Assembly (NCBI GenBank): GCA_043392685.1
Contig: JBHZGM010000022.1
Reading direction: 5' to 3' (one strand)
DNA: 64,000 nucleotides
Source: Metapseudomonas sp043392685
Lineage (GTDB): Bacteria > Pseudomonadota > Gammaproteobacteria > Pseudomonadales > Pseudomonadaceae
The first letter of the stretch is position 1. Each line of letters begins with the position of its first letter. Shown here one piece after another: positions 27,439 through 36,368 of the stretch. A program made the translations under genes and the position numbers. The notes beneath the pieces were generated by a model, which was not told the DNA's origin, ran no database searches, and was given only the letters and a program-made list of their open reading frames with translations.

Positions 27439-27969
27439 TCAGGACTGAGCAGGAGGCCGCAATGGCCAGTGTCCGAGGACGTGGTAGCGAGTGCCTTTGG
27501 CGGTGTTTTCCGAGGCGTATAGGGCGAATTCGGTCGCTGGCCAATCAAAGGTCGGGGTGGGGCTCGCGGGCAGTCGCGGGCAGTGCCTGGCGAGGGTCAG
27601 GTGGGGTTTGAACGGGCGCGTCTCCAGGCTGAAACCCGAGATCAGCAGCTGCTCGCGGAGGCTGCGCTCCAGGTCGGCCAGGGCTGGCGGGACCTGGCTT
27701 GGGGCCAGGTGCAGCAAGCCGTTCTTCCAGCGCGCCAGGCGGTCCAGGTGCAGGGTGAATGCCGTGGGCGTCAGGCTTGCGGCCAGCGCCGCCAGGGCTT
27801 CCACCTGGCCGCGGGGTTGCGAGCCGAGGAAGGCGAGGGTGAGGTGCAGGTTCTCCGGCGCAACCGGCTTGCCTTCGAGCGGATTCCGGTCGCGCCAATC
27901 AACGATGTCGCGGGCCAGCTGGGGAGAGCAGGGAATGGCGAAGAACAGGCGCAGTGGTGGAGTGCTCAC
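27439..27969 (-). CDS. thpR: RNA 2',3'-cyclic phosphodiesterase (LigT/ThpR)
   Basis: A 176-residue 2H phosphoesterase. The two HxTx motifs are visible as LHLTLAFLG (about residue 42) and KPHLTLARH (about residue 124). The family opens 2',3'-cyclic phosphates on RNA and can ligate tRNA halves in vitro. It starts LRLFFAIPCSPQL, typical for the family. It lies upstream of lipA on the same strand, but the lipA sigma-54 promoter between them suggests separate transcription. Confidence 0.9.
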   Translation of the reverse strand: MSTPPLRLFFAIPCSPQLARDIVDWRDRNPLEGKPVAPENLHLTLAFLGSQPRGQVEALAALAASLTPTAFTLHLDRLARWKNGLLHLAPSQVPPALADLERSLREQLLISGFSLETRPFKPHLTLARHCPRLPASPTPTFDWPATEFALYASENTAKGTRYHVLGHWPLRPPAQS

Positions 27970-27996
27970 GGGCGTCTCCCTAGTCTGAAGGTCGTC

Positions 27997-28026
27997 TTGA
28001 CAGTATTGCGCGGGCTTCTCTAGGAT
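27997..28026 (+). promoter_or_regulatory. Sigma-70 promoter candidate for the 28035-28474 unit
   Basis: TTGACA (27997-28002) and TAGGAT (28021-28026) are separated by 18 bases. The start point would lie near 28033, so the mRNA would begin at or just before the small reading frame at 28035. Confidence 0.4.
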
Positions 28027-28034
28027 GTCGCCCC

Positions 28035-28169
28035 ATGCGCCGATTTAGACAGCTACTTGCGGGGCGCGGAAGTCATCAAAGGCTTCGAAATACCGCTAAA
28101 ACGCTGGTTCGGTGTCGCCTCTCACCGCTGCCCAGCGGGACCCCACGAGGCGGAGACATGACACCATGA
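28035..28169 (+). CDS. Possible 44-residue arginine-rich leader peptide
   Basis: An ATG at 28035 opens a 44-codon frame that begins MRRFRQLLAGRGSHQRLRN, is rich in Arg, and ends in a TGA that overlaps the ATG of the next gene (ATGA at 28166). AGGA lies nine bases upstream of its start. The overlap suggests translational coupling, but the composition gives no other support. It may be chance, especially as the predicted promoter would leave it almost leaderless. Confidence 0.25.
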   Translation: MRRFRQLLAGRGSHQRLRNTAKTLVRCRLSPLPSGTPRGGDMTP

Positions 28170-28474
28170 CCTGTCCCCAACCCCTGCTCCGACTAGCCCC
28201 GATCACCACCGGGCTGGTATTGCGCAATCCGCGAATCCTGCTCGGCGGCTCGCACCAGCCGACTCTCCTGCGTTATCTCGAAGGCTGGCCCAAGCGTTGG
28301 GACCGTCCACGCAACCTCCTCATCCAGTTCGTCCGCGAAGGCGAATCGCTGGCCCGTTTTGCCAGCGACAGTTTCGACATGGCGGTGATCCAGGCGCCTT
28401 CGGCCGAAGAATTGCCGGACGCGCTGGGCGAACTGGTAAGGGTCGCGCGGCAGGGACTGATCACCCGCCGCTGA
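28166..28474 (+). CDS. Conserved small protein, function unknown
   Basis: A 102-residue soluble protein. The section FDMAVIQAPSAEELPDALGE followed by LVRVARQG resembles the late part of a class I methyltransferase fold, but no SAM-binding glycine motif is present, so it cannot be a complete enzyme of that type. GGAG lies ten bases upstream of the ATG. It is convergent with greB, with stops only 12 bases apart. The lip-locus context is conserved in related species as I recall it. Confidence 0.65.
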   Translation: MTCPQPLLRLAPITTGLVLRNPRILLGGSHQPTLLRYLEGWPKRWDRPRNLLIQFVREGESLARFASDSFDMAVIQAPSAEELPDALGELVRVARQGLITRR

Positions 28475-28486
28475 CAGCCCACGGCA

Positions 28487-28984
<498 letters not shown>

Positions 28985-29018
28985 GGCGGTCCTGCGGAAA
29001 TTCGGGAGGCAAAGCCTA

Positions 29019-31523
29019 TCAAGCTTCGCGCAGGACCGTCAGTGGGCTGGCGTTGAGCGCGCGGCGAGTGCCGATTACGCCAGCGCTCCCCACCAGCACG
29101 GCGCCCAGCAGTGGCAGCAGGAGCAGCCAGGGATGGGGCTGCCAGCTGAGGTCGAAGGCGAAGCGGTAGAGCAGGGCGCTGACCAGTTCGCAGCCGAGTG
29201 CCGCCAGCAGGCCGCTGCAGGTGCCCAGCAGCGCGAATTCGGCGCGCCGCGCTTTCATCAGTAGCTGGCGCTCGGCACCGAGGGCGCGGAGCAGCGCGCC
29301 CTGGCGGATACGTTCGTCCAGGGTGGATTGCAAGCCGGCGAACAACACGGCCAGGCCCGCCGCGAGCACGAAAAGCAGTACGAACTCCATGGCCAGGGTG
29401 ACCTGGGCGAGGATGCTGCGCAGTTGCGCGAGGATTGCCTCCACCTGCAGCAGCGTGACCGCCGGGAAGGCGCGGGACAGTTCCACCAGCTCGCGGTCGT
29501 GGCGCGGTGGCAGGTAGAAGCTGGTGAGGTAGGTGACAGGGAGATCGGCCAGGGTGTCCGGGGCGAAGATCATGTAGAAGTTCGGCTGGAAGCTGTCCCA
29601 ATCCACCTCGCGCAGGCTGGTGACCCGGGCGTCTCGTTGCAGGCCGCCGACGCTGAATGTGAGCCGGTCACCCAGCTTGAGGCCAAGGCTCTCGGCGAGC
29701 TTGGCCTCGACTGATACCCCCGGCAGGTCGCCGCCTTGGAGGTCGCTCCACCAATGGCCCGCCACCAGGCGATTGTCGCTGGGCAACTGGGCGGACCAGG
29801 TCAGGCTGAGGTCCCGTTGAACCGCGCGTTCGCCCTGGGAATCCTTGCTCACCAGCTGGCGCACGGCCTCGCCATTGATGGCGGTCAGGCGGCCGGGCAC
29901 CACCGGATAGAGCGGGGAGGGATGGGGCGACAGACTGGAAAGGCGCCTGGCGAAAGCGTCCTTCTCTGCCGGCAGGACATTCAGGGCGAAATGGTTGGGG
30001 GCATTCTTCGGCAACTGGTCCTGCCAGGTGTCCAGCAGCTCGCCGCGCAGCAGTGCGATCAGTGCCATGGCCAGGAGGATCAGGCCGAAGGCAAGGGATT
30101 GCCCGGCCGCCGCCAGCGGATGGCGCAGCAGCTGGCCGAGGCCCAGGCGCCAGGGCAGGGCGGCGCTGGCCAGCAGCCGGCGCAGGCCCTTCAGCCCGGC
30201 CAGCAGCACGCCACCCAGCAGCAGTGCTGCGATCAGGCCGCCGCCAAGCAGGGCGAGGGTCAGTTTCAGGTCCAGGCTCAGGCGCCACATGATCAGTCCG
30301 AGGGCCAGCAGCGCGGCGCCATATATAAGCCATGCGCTGGGTGGCAGCGGCAGCAGGTCGCGGCGCAGGACGCGCAGTGGCGGCACGCGGCCCAGCGCAG
30401 CCAGGGGCGGCAGGGCGAATCCGGCCAGGGCCAGCAGGCCGGTGGCGACGCCCGCCAGCGCCGGTACCAGTCCGCCGGAGGGAATCACCGCCGGGAGCAA
30501 TCCACCCAGCAGCTTGAACAGGACCGCTTGTCCGAGCCAGCCGAGGAGCGCGCCCAGGGCGCTGGCCAGAAGTCCCAGCAGCGCCAGCTGCATGCCAAAT
30601 AGAAGGAGGGCTTCGCGACGGGACAGGCCGAGACAGCGCAGCAGGGCGCTGGCGTCGTAGCGGCGTGCGGCGAAGCGTGCAGCGGAGAGGGCGACTGCAA
30701 CGCCGGCCAGGAGTACGGCGGCGAGGCTGGCCAGATTCAGGTAGCGTTCGGCGCGACCGAGGGCGCCGCCAATCTGGCGATTACCCTGGCGGGCATCTTC
30801 CAGGCGCTGGTTGGCTTCCAGACTGGGCTCGATCGCTGCCCGGTACCGGCTCAGGGCTTCGTCCGGGCCACTCCAGAGCTCGCGATAACGTACGCGACTG
30901 CCGGGCTGCACCACGCCGGTCGCTTCGAGGTCATCCCGGTTGATCAGCACCCGCGGGGTGAGGCTGTAGAAGTCGCCGGCGCGATCCGGCTCGTAGGTGA
31001 GAACTCGGGTGAGGCGCAGGGTTGTCTGCCCGACGTCGATGCTGTCGCCGGGCTTGATGCCCAATGTCGCGAACAGTCGCGCTTCGGCCCAGGCTTCGCC
31101 TGGTTTCGGGCCGCTGCCGGTGGTTTCCTCGCCATAGGGCTGGGCGGCGCTCTTCAGTTCACCGCGCAGTGGGTAGGCCGGGTCGACCGCCTTGACGCTG
31201 GAAAGCTGGATGCCGCTATCGGCGGCGATCACGCTGGAGAACTCCACGGCGCTGGAGTGTTTCAGGCCGAGTTGCAGCCCGCGCTCGATCTGCTCCGCGC
31301 TGGCTGGCGAGGAGCCGCTCAGCAGCAGGTCCGCGCCGAGGAATTCGGTGGCCCGCAGCAGCATGGCGGCGTTGAGGCGGGCGCTGAAGTAGCCGATCGC
31401 GCTGCTGGCGGCGACGGCGACCAACAGGGAGAAGAACAGCACCCGTAACTCACCGCTATGGGCATCCCGCCACAACTGGCGGGCGGCCATGGCCAGCAGG
31501 CGGACGAGTGGGACGCGCCGCAT
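29019..31523 (-). CDS. ABC exporter permease (YbbP/FtsX-like)
   Basis: An 834-residue permease with an N-terminal helix, a large periplasmic domain, two FtsX-like transmembrane modules of about four helices each and a second periplasmic domain between them. It matches the YbbP layout (about 800 residues). The partner ATPase gene overlaps its start by one base (TGATG). Such YbbAP systems sit next to the esterase TesA in many bacteria and are thought to move or extract hydrophobic compounds at the inner membrane. The substrate is unproven. Confidence 0.9.
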   Translation of the reverse strand: MRRVPLVRLLAMAARQLWRDAHSGELRVLFFSLLVAVAASSAIGYFSARLNAAMLLRATEFLGADLLLSGSSPASAEQIERGLQLGLKHSSAVEFSSVIAADSGIQLSSVKAVDPAYPLRGELKSAAQPYGEETTGSGPKPGEAWAEARLFATLGIKPGDSIDVGQTTLRLTRVLTYEPDRAGDFYSLTPRVLINRDDLEATGVVQPGSRVRYRELWSGPDEALSRYRAAIEPSLEANQRLEDARQGNRQIGGALGRAERYLNLASLAAVLLAGVAVALSAARFAARRYDASALLRCLGLSRREALLLFGMQLALLGLLASALGALLGWLGQAVLFKLLGGLLPAVIPSGGLVPALAGVATGLLALAGFALPPLAALGRVPPLRVLRRDLLPLPPSAWLIYGAALLALGLIMWRLSLDLKLTLALLGGGLIAALLLGGVLLAGLKGLRRLLASAALPWRLGLGQLLRHPLAAAGQSLAFGLILLAMALIALLRGELLDTWQDQLPKNAPNHFALNVLPAEKDAFARRLSSLSPHPSPLYPVVPGRLTAINGEAVRQLVSKDSQGERAVQRDLSLTWSAQLPSDNRLVAGHWWSDLQGGDLPGVSVEAKLAESLGLKLGDRLTFSVGGLQRDARVTSLREVDWDSFQPNFYMIFAPDTLADLPVTYLTSFYLPPRHDRELVELSRAFPAVTLLQVEAILAQLRSILAQVTLAMEFVLLFVLAAGLAVLFAGLQSTLDERIRQGALLRALGAERQLLMKARRAEFALLGTCSGLLAALGCELVSALLYRFAFDLSWQPHPWLLLLPLLGAVLVGSAGVIGTRRALNASPLTVLREA

Positions 31524-32206
31524 CAGGGCTCCACCTGGTCGACCAGGCGGCCGCCTTCAAGGCGGATCAGGCGGCGACAGCGATGGGCCAGGCGCTCGTC
31601 GTGGGTCACCAGCACCAGGGTAGTGCCGCGTTCCTGGTTGAGCTGGAAGAGCAGGTCGCTGATGCGTTCGCCGGTGTGGCTGTCGAGGTTGCCGGTTGGT
31701 TCGTCGGCGAACAGCACGTCGGGTTCGGCGGCAAAGGCGCGGGCAATGGCGACGCGCTGCTGCTCGCCACCGGAGAGCTGGCGCGGATAGTGGCTGAGGC
31801 GCTGGCCCAGGCCGACCCGTTCCAGCAGTTGGCGGGCGCGGGAGCGGGCCTCGCGATGCCCCTCCAGTTCCAGCGGCAGCATGACGTTTTCCAGGGCATT
31901 GAGGTTGTCCAGCAACTGAAATGACTGGAAGACGAACCCGACGTGTTCGGCACGGAGCCTGGCGCGCTGGTCCTCATCCAGGCTCGACAGGGCGCGGCCG
32001 GCCAGGTGCACTTCTCCGGAGCTGGGCAGGTCAAGGCCAGCGAGCAGGCCGAGGAGGGTGGATTTGCCCGAGCCGGAGCTGCCGACTATGGCCAGGCTGT
32101 CGCCCTTGCCAAGGCTGAGGGAAAGGTCGTGAAGGATGATCAGCTCGCCTTCCGCGCTGGGAACCACTTTGCTAAGGTTCCGCGCATCGAGAATGCTTGC
32201 GCTCAT
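31523..32206 (-). CDS. ABC transporter ATPase (YbbA/LolD-like)
   Basis: A 227-residue ATP-binding subunit of the MacB/LolD type. Walker A GSSGSGKST, Q-loop FVFQSFQLL, signature LSGGEQQRVAIARA, Walker B VLFADEPTGNLD and the H-loop THDERLA are all present. The start MSASILDAR at 32206 is only 10 bases from the divergent tesA ATG, so each promoter must overlap the other gene. It pairs with the permease downstream. Confidence 0.93.
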   Translation of the reverse strand: MSASILDARNLSKVVPSAEGELIILHDLSLSLGKGDSLAIVGSSGSGKSTLLGLLAGLDLPSSGEVHLAGRALSSLDEDQRARLRAEHVGFVFQSFQLLDNLNALENVMLPLELEGHREARSRARQLLERVGLGQRLSHYPRQLSGGEQQRVAIARAFAAEPDVLFADEPTGNLDSHTGERISDLLFQLNQERGTTLVLVTHDERLAHRCRRLIRLEGGRLVDQVEP

Positions 32207-32216
32207 GGAGAATCCA

Positions 32217-32822
32217 ATGCGTGCCTGGTTGTTGGGCGGCTGCCTGTCACTGTTGATTCTGGCGCAGGAGGCCATGGCGGGGACCGTGCTGGTCGTCGGC
32301 GATAGTATCAGCGCCGCTTTCGGGCTGGAATCCAGCCAGGGCTGGGTCTCCCTGCTGCAGAAGCGCCTGGACGAAAAGGGCTACAAACAGCATGTGGTGA
32401 ATGCTTCGATCAGCGGCGACACCAGCGCTGGCGGGCTCTCCAGGCTTCCGGGCCTGCTCGAGGAATACAAGCCGGAACTGGTGATCATCGAGCTTGGCGG
32501 CAACGATGGATTGCGCGGCCAGCCGCCTGAGCAATTGCAACAGAATCTTGCCAGCATGATCGATAGTTCCAGGGCGCAGGGTGCGTCCGTCCTGCTGCTC
32601 GGCATGCGCCTGCCGCCGAATTACGGCGTGCGTTACACCACGGCTTTCGCCAACGTCTTCAGTACGTTGGCAGCCGAGAAACAGGTTCCGCTGGTGCCGT
32701 TCTTTCTCGAAGGTGTGGGTGGCGTGCCGGAGATGATGCAGCCCGATGGCCTGCATCCGGCGCCGCAGGCCCAGGCGAAGTTGCTGGACAACGTCTGGCC
32801 GACCCTGGAACCCATGCTCTGA
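32217..32822 (+). CDS. tesA: Arylesterase / lysophospholipase-like TesA
   Basis: A 201-residue periplasmic SGNH hydrolase. A signal peptide (residues 1-21, ending AMA) is followed by the GDS block VVGDSISAAFG with the catalytic serine, the GGNDGLRG block, and the DGLHPAP block with the Asp-His pair. It hydrolyses esters and acyl-thioesters, and in P. aeruginosa has arylesterase activity. GGAG lies six bases upstream. It diverges from the YbbA-like ATPase gene. Confidence 0.93.
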   Translation: MRAWLLGGCLSLLILAQEAMAGTVLVVGDSISAAFGLESSQGWVSLLQKRLDEKGYKQHVVNASISGDTSAGGLSRLPGLLEEYKPELVIIELGGNDGLRGQPPEQLQQNLASMIDSSRAQGASVLLLGMRLPPNYGVRYTTAFANVFSTLAAEKQVPLVPFFLEGVGGVPEMMQPDGLHPAPQAQAKLLDNVWPTLEPML

Positions 32823-32878
32823 CGCTTTTCCCGCGGCTCGCTTTCGGCTAATGTTGCGCACCCTCCCTGGAGTCCTCC

Positions 32879-33160
32879 ATGCCGCGCCCCGCCTGGTCCC
32901 TGTTTGGCTACAAAGTGATTGAGCCCGACGAGCAACTCGACCTGTTCGCTTGCCGCGAAGCGCGCCTGCACCTGGTGGCCCGCCAGCTTGAGCTGGGTGG
33001 ATTCGCCGACCGGACCCTCTGCGGCAGCCTGCTGCCAGCCCAGCCCCGCTGGAGTAGTCTGGAACAGGGCCTGCTGCGTGACCGTCGCCTGTGCACCCAC
33101 TGCCGCGCGACCCTCGAGGCCCAGCGCCAGGGGCTGCACTCGGTCTGGTCGGAAGCCTGA
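32879..33160 (+). CDS. Conserved small protein with a C-terminal CxxC, function unknown
   Basis: A 93-residue soluble protein (MPRPAWSLFGYKVIEPDEQL). It has a Cys-X2-Cys pair in RRLCTHCRATL near the end and one more cysteine at TLCGSL, which might bind metal, but there is no complete zinc-finger pattern. GGAG precedes the ATG. It lies 56 bases after tesA and may be co-transcribed with it. I do not recognise a named family. Confidence 0.65.
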   Translation: MPRPAWSLFGYKVIEPDEQLDLFACREARLHLVARQLELGGFADRTLCGSLLPAQPRWSSLEQGLLRDRRLCTHCRATLEAQRQGLHSVWSEA

Positions 33161-33233
33161 GGGCTCCCGGCACAGCTCGCGCCAGTGTAGAATTCCGAGT
33201 CTTTTAATCAGTCAATTTGTCAAGGATTCCCGG

Positions 33234-34196
33234 ATGTTGCCGCGCTTTACAGCCGTCGCCCGCTCCCTGTCATTAGCATCCCTGCTGGTGGCGGGGCCCA
33301 TCGCAGCCCTTGAGCTGCCCCTGCCCCCGCCCGGTGAGGACATCGTCGGCCAGGTCCAGGTGATCAAGGCCAAGTACGAAGACACCTTCGCCGATGTCGG
33401 TGTTGCCAATGACCTGGGCTACCTGGAGATGGTCGCCGCCAACCCCGGCGTCGATCCCTGGCTGCCGGGCGCCGGCACCGAGATCATCCTGCCGACCCGC
33501 TATATCCTGCCGCAGGGGCCGCGCGAAGGTATCGTGATCAACCTCGCCGAGTACCGTTTGTACTACTTCCCGAAAGGGCAGAATGTGGTTCATACCTTCC
33601 CACTGGGCATCGGTCGTGAAGGTTGGGGGTCGCCCATCGCCCACACCACCATCACGGCCAAGACTTCCAATCCGGCGTGGTATCCGCCGAAGTCGATCCG
33701 CGAAGAGCACGCCGCCGAAGGCGATCCGCTGCCTGCCGTGGTGCCGCCGGGTCCGGACAACCCCCTTGGCCCGTTCAAGTTCAATCTGGGTGTGCCGGGT
33801 TACCTGATCCACGGCTCGAACAAGAAGTTCGGCATCGGCATGCGCGTCAGCCACGGCTGCTTCCGCATGCTGAACAACAACGTCCTGGCCCTTGCGTCCA
33901 TGGTGCCGGTAGGTACTCCGGTCCGCATCATCAACGAGCCCTACAAGTTTGGCGTCAGCGGCGGCAAGGTCTACCTGGAAGCCCACGCGCCGCTGGACGA
34001 CAATGGCGACCCGTCGGTGGTGGACAAGCACACTGCCGTGATCAATGCGCTGCTCAAGCGTGAGGAGCTGGTGAACAGCATCCGCCTGGACTGGGACGTG
34101 GTGCGTGAAGTGGTTGCAGCCGAAGATGGTCTGCCGGTGGAAATCGCCGAGCCCAACTCCGCAGTTGCGGCGACAGTGCCCAATACCGAACTCTGA
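33234..34196 (+). CDS. L,D-transpeptidase (ErfK/YbiS family)
   Basis: A 320-residue periplasmic enzyme. It has a signal peptide (residues 1-25), a LysM-like segment (about 37-90, ending IILPTRY) and a YkuD catalytic domain with H193 in LIHGS and the nucleophile C209 in RVSHGCFRM. This type crosslinks peptidoglycan stems or attaches Braun-type lipoproteins to them. The convergent neighbour oprI encodes such a lipoprotein, so OprI is the likely acceptor substrate. AAGGA lies seven bases before the ATG. Confidence 0.92.
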   Translation: MLPRFTAVARSLSLASLLVAGPIAALELPLPPPGEDIVGQVQVIKAKYEDTFADVGVANDLGYLEMVAANPGVDPWLPGAGTEIILPTRYILPQGPREGIVINLAEYRLYYFPKGQNVVHTFPLGIGREGWGSPIAHTTITAKTSNPAWYPPKSIREEHAAEGDPLPAVVPPGPDNPLGPFKFNLGVPGYLIHGSNKKFGIGMRVSHGCFRMLNNNVLALASMVPVGTPVRIINEPYKFGVSGGKVYLEAHAPLDDNGDPSVVDKHTAVINALLKREELVNSIRLDWDVVREVVAAEDGLPVEIAEPNSAVAATVPNTEL

Positions 34197-34215
34197 TCGA
34201 ACTCCCGCTTCAACG

Positions 34216-34251
34216 AAGCCCGCTGCGCGATTCGCCAGCGGGCTTTTCTTT
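34216..34251 (+). terminator. Terminator of the L,D-transpeptidase gene
   Basis: Ten-base arms AAGCCCGCTG and CAGCGGGCTT, then a T-rich tail, 20 bases after the stop codon. Confidence 0.85.
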
Positions 34252-34319
34252 TGCCTGCAACTTGGTGTCCATGAAGTTCGCGGAGTAATGGAAGAGGGGA
34301 GTGGTAAATCCCGGACAAT

Positions 34320-34350
34320 AAAAAAGCCGACCCGTTTGACCGGGTCGGCT
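34320..34350 (-). terminator. Terminator of oprI
   Basis: On the minus strand the arms AGCCGACCCG and CGGGTCGGCT form a strong hairpin followed by at least five T residues, about 20 bases after the oprI stop. It suits a very abundant, monocistronic message. Confidence 0.9.
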
Positions 34351-34368
34351 TCATAGCCTGAAAGGCTA

Positions 34369-34620
34369 TTACTTGCGGCTGGCTTTTTCCAGCATGCGCA
34401 GGGCGCGCTCGTTAGCCTCGTCAGCGGTCTGCTGGGCTTTCTGAGCGGCGGCCAGAGCTTCGTCAGCCTTGCGGTAGGCTTCGTCAGCACGAGCCTGGGC
34501 GCGAGCAGCTGCGTCTTCGGTAGCAGTCAGGCGAGCTTCAGTTTCTTTGGATACGCTGCTGCAACCGGTGGCCAGAACTGCGGCCAGAGCCAGAGCAGAG
34601 AATTTCAGAACGTTGTTCAT
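34369..34620 (-). CDS. oprI: Major outer-membrane lipoprotein OprI
   Basis: An 83-residue Lpp-like lipoprotein, the exact length known in Pseudomonas. The lipobox LATGC places the lipidated Cys at residue 20. The mature part is a heptad coiled coil rich in Ala, Glu and Arg (ARAQARADEAYRKADEALAA) that ends in ASRK, with a C-terminal lysine that can be joined to peptidoglycan. It anchors the outer membrane to the cell wall. The convergent L,D-transpeptidase is the likely attaching enzyme. Confidence 0.97.
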   Translation of the reverse strand: MNNVLKFSALALAAVLATGCSSVSKETEARLTATEDAAARAQARADEAYRKADEALAAAQKAQQTADEANERALRMLEKASRK

Positions 34621-35073
34621 CGTGTTCCCCTTAAGGTGGACATTTCCATAAAGCAATTCCCCGAGCTTGGGAAATTAGCCGGCGTACATACTACCCATAA
34701 CTTGTAGTAAGTAAACTGACCTTGTGCAAGGCAGGCACATTTTTTTCAGCTTGCCGGCTAGTTCCCTCGCAAATAACGAGGTCGCTGATCAAAAAATGGC
34801 CAGACTGATTGTTCTTTGATCAGTCGAGTAAGCAAGTGTAGGCCCAGGCCAGCAGCGTGCACGGTTTCCGCCCCGTCTTCGGACAGGCGTTACTCCGCCC
34901 CGGGTATGGATGTTGCCGGTGCTAAAAATCTGCTTTGAAAAGGGAACTTTTTCAGGAATTCGTAAAATATCTTCGTCCATTCAAAGTGTCCGCGTGGTTG
35001 CGATTGCTGCCCGCTGATAAGCTACCGCTGCTTCCGATATCCAAGGCGAAGCTCAGACTTCAAGGACGTCACT
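34621..35073. other. AT-rich intergenic region with oprI promoter and inverted repeat
   Basis: This 453-base stretch between divergent genes has no supported coding region. It holds the oprI leader and promoter and, at 34785-34823, a perfect inverted repeat of CTGATCAAA and TTTGATCAG with centres 30 bases apart. Each arm contains the self-palindrome TGATCA. The segment is more AT-rich than its surroundings. The gene at 35074 has AAGGA upstream but no clear promoter. Confidence 0.6.
34688..34715 (-). promoter_or_regulatory. Sigma-70 promoter candidate of oprI
   Basis: On the minus strand TTTACT (34710-34715) and TAGTAT (34688-34693) are separated by 16 bases. The start point would be near 34681, about 60 bases before the ATG. 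Confidence 0.5.
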
Positions 35074-36348
35074 ATGTCGAAGATTTTCAAGTGGGGACTG
35101 CTCGCGGTTCTGGCCGTCGGGTTGATCATCAAGTTGTCGCTCTGGTGGTCGGTCAGATCGATCATGGATGATGCCATCAGCAAGTTGTCGCCGGTGATGG
35201 ATGTCACCTATGGCGGCATTACTTCTTCTTTCGATGGTCGGGTCGGTCTGGAGAACCTCCGGATTCGTATTCCCGCCATGGGCGATAGCCTGGGTGTGCA
35301 GCGCGCCGAGCTGAAGTTCAAGGGCCTTGGCGAACTGCTCCGCTTCAAGGAGCGCCTTGCCGAAGGCAAGTTTCCCGAGCAGATGGCACTGAGCCTGAAG
35401 GGCATCGCCCTGGAAGTGCACGGGCCATTCATGCAGCAGCTGTACAACACGCCGCCCGAACGCAGCCTGTTCACTGCAATGAGCGAAGTGGCCTGCGGCC
35501 CAGTGCGCAACATCGGCACCGACGAACTTCTGGAGATGGGCTATCGCACCCTGGAAACGGATCTGGAGTTCTCTTACCTGTTCCAGCCGGGCGCTCAGAA
35601 GCTCAATCTGAACCTGGCCTCCGATACCCGCGACATGGGTGAAGTGCGTCTTAGCCTGTCCTTGGCTAACATGCCAGAGACGCCGGGCGATCTGCGGGTG
35701 AATCCGCCGCACATGTCCAGCGTGATTGTCGAGCTGAATGACAACCAGTATCAGCGCAAGGTCCAGCAGTTCTGCGCGGGCAAGCTCGGTCAGTCGCCTG
35801 AGGAGTATCTGAAAACCGCAGTGCAGAAGTTCGATACCGTGCTGCGCAGCCAGAGGATCGCCTTGGGGCAGCCGATGCTCGATGCCTACGGCCGCTATCT
35901 GAAGGACCCGCAGTCGCTGCGGGTGGAGTTGACGCCAAGCGAAGGCATGGCGTGGGATGGCTTGCAGTTCTTCGAGCCCAAGGACGTGGTGTCCATGTTG
36001 CGCCCGGCGGTGCTGGTGAACCAGGAACTGGTACAGTCGGTCGAATTTGCCTGGGTCGATCCGATGCTGGCACGAAACGAACCTGTCGGCCTCGAGAGAA
36101 TCACGGCACCCCAGGAAAACCGGGAAGACGGACGTGCCGTGCAGCAGTATGAGTTCGTCAATGTTGCCGATCTGCCGGGATATGCCGGCAAACGTCTGCA
36201 GTTCATCACCTTCGATGGCGCCTATTACCAGGGTGTATTACACAAGGTGGAGAACGGAAAGGCGTATCTCAGCGTGCAATTCGGTTCCGGCACGGCAGAG
36301 ATGTTCCTTCGGCTGGAAAAGATAGATAAGGTACGGGTAAGGTTTTAG
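35074..36348 (+). CDS. Conserved protein with N-terminal membrane helix, function unknown
   Basis: A 424-residue protein with a single hydrophobic segment at residues 6-27, then a long region of alternating polar and hydrophobic strands that would lie in the periplasm. The section DVTYGGITSSFDGRVGLENL recalls AsmA-like or YdgA-like envelope proteins, but I cannot assign a family. The end (RLQFITFDGAYYQGVLHKVE) resembles a small beta-barrel. AAGGA lies nine bases before the ATG. It is followed 20 bases later by an acetyltransferase gene, probably on the same message. Confidence 0.75.
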   Translation: MSKIFKWGLLAVLAVGLIIKLSLWWSVRSIMDDAISKLSPVMDVTYGGITSSFDGRVGLENLRIRIPAMGDSLGVQRAELKFKGLGELLRFKERLAEGKFPEQMALSLKGIALEVHGPFMQQLYNTPPERSLFTAMSEVACGPVRNIGTDELLEMGYRTLETDLEFSYLFQPGAQKLNLNLASDTRDMGEVRLSLSLANMPETPGDLRVNPPHMSSVIVELNDNQYQRKVQQFCAGKLGQSPEEYLKTAVQKFDTVLRSQRIALGQPMLDAYGRYLKDPQSLRVELTPSEGMAWDGLQFFEPKDVVSMLRPAVLVNQELVQSVEFAWVDPMLARNEPVGLERITAPQENREDGRAVQQYEFVNVADLPGYAGKRLQFITFDGAYYQGVLHKVENGKAYLSVQFGSGTAEMFLRLEKIDKVRVRF

Positions 36349-36368
36349 ACCCACTCAGAGGAGTAGTG

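Noticed and set aside
34935..35171. 78-codon frame from 34935 overlapping the gene at 35074
   Set aside because: It starts with TTG, has no good ribosome site, and its second half only reads another frame of the real gene.
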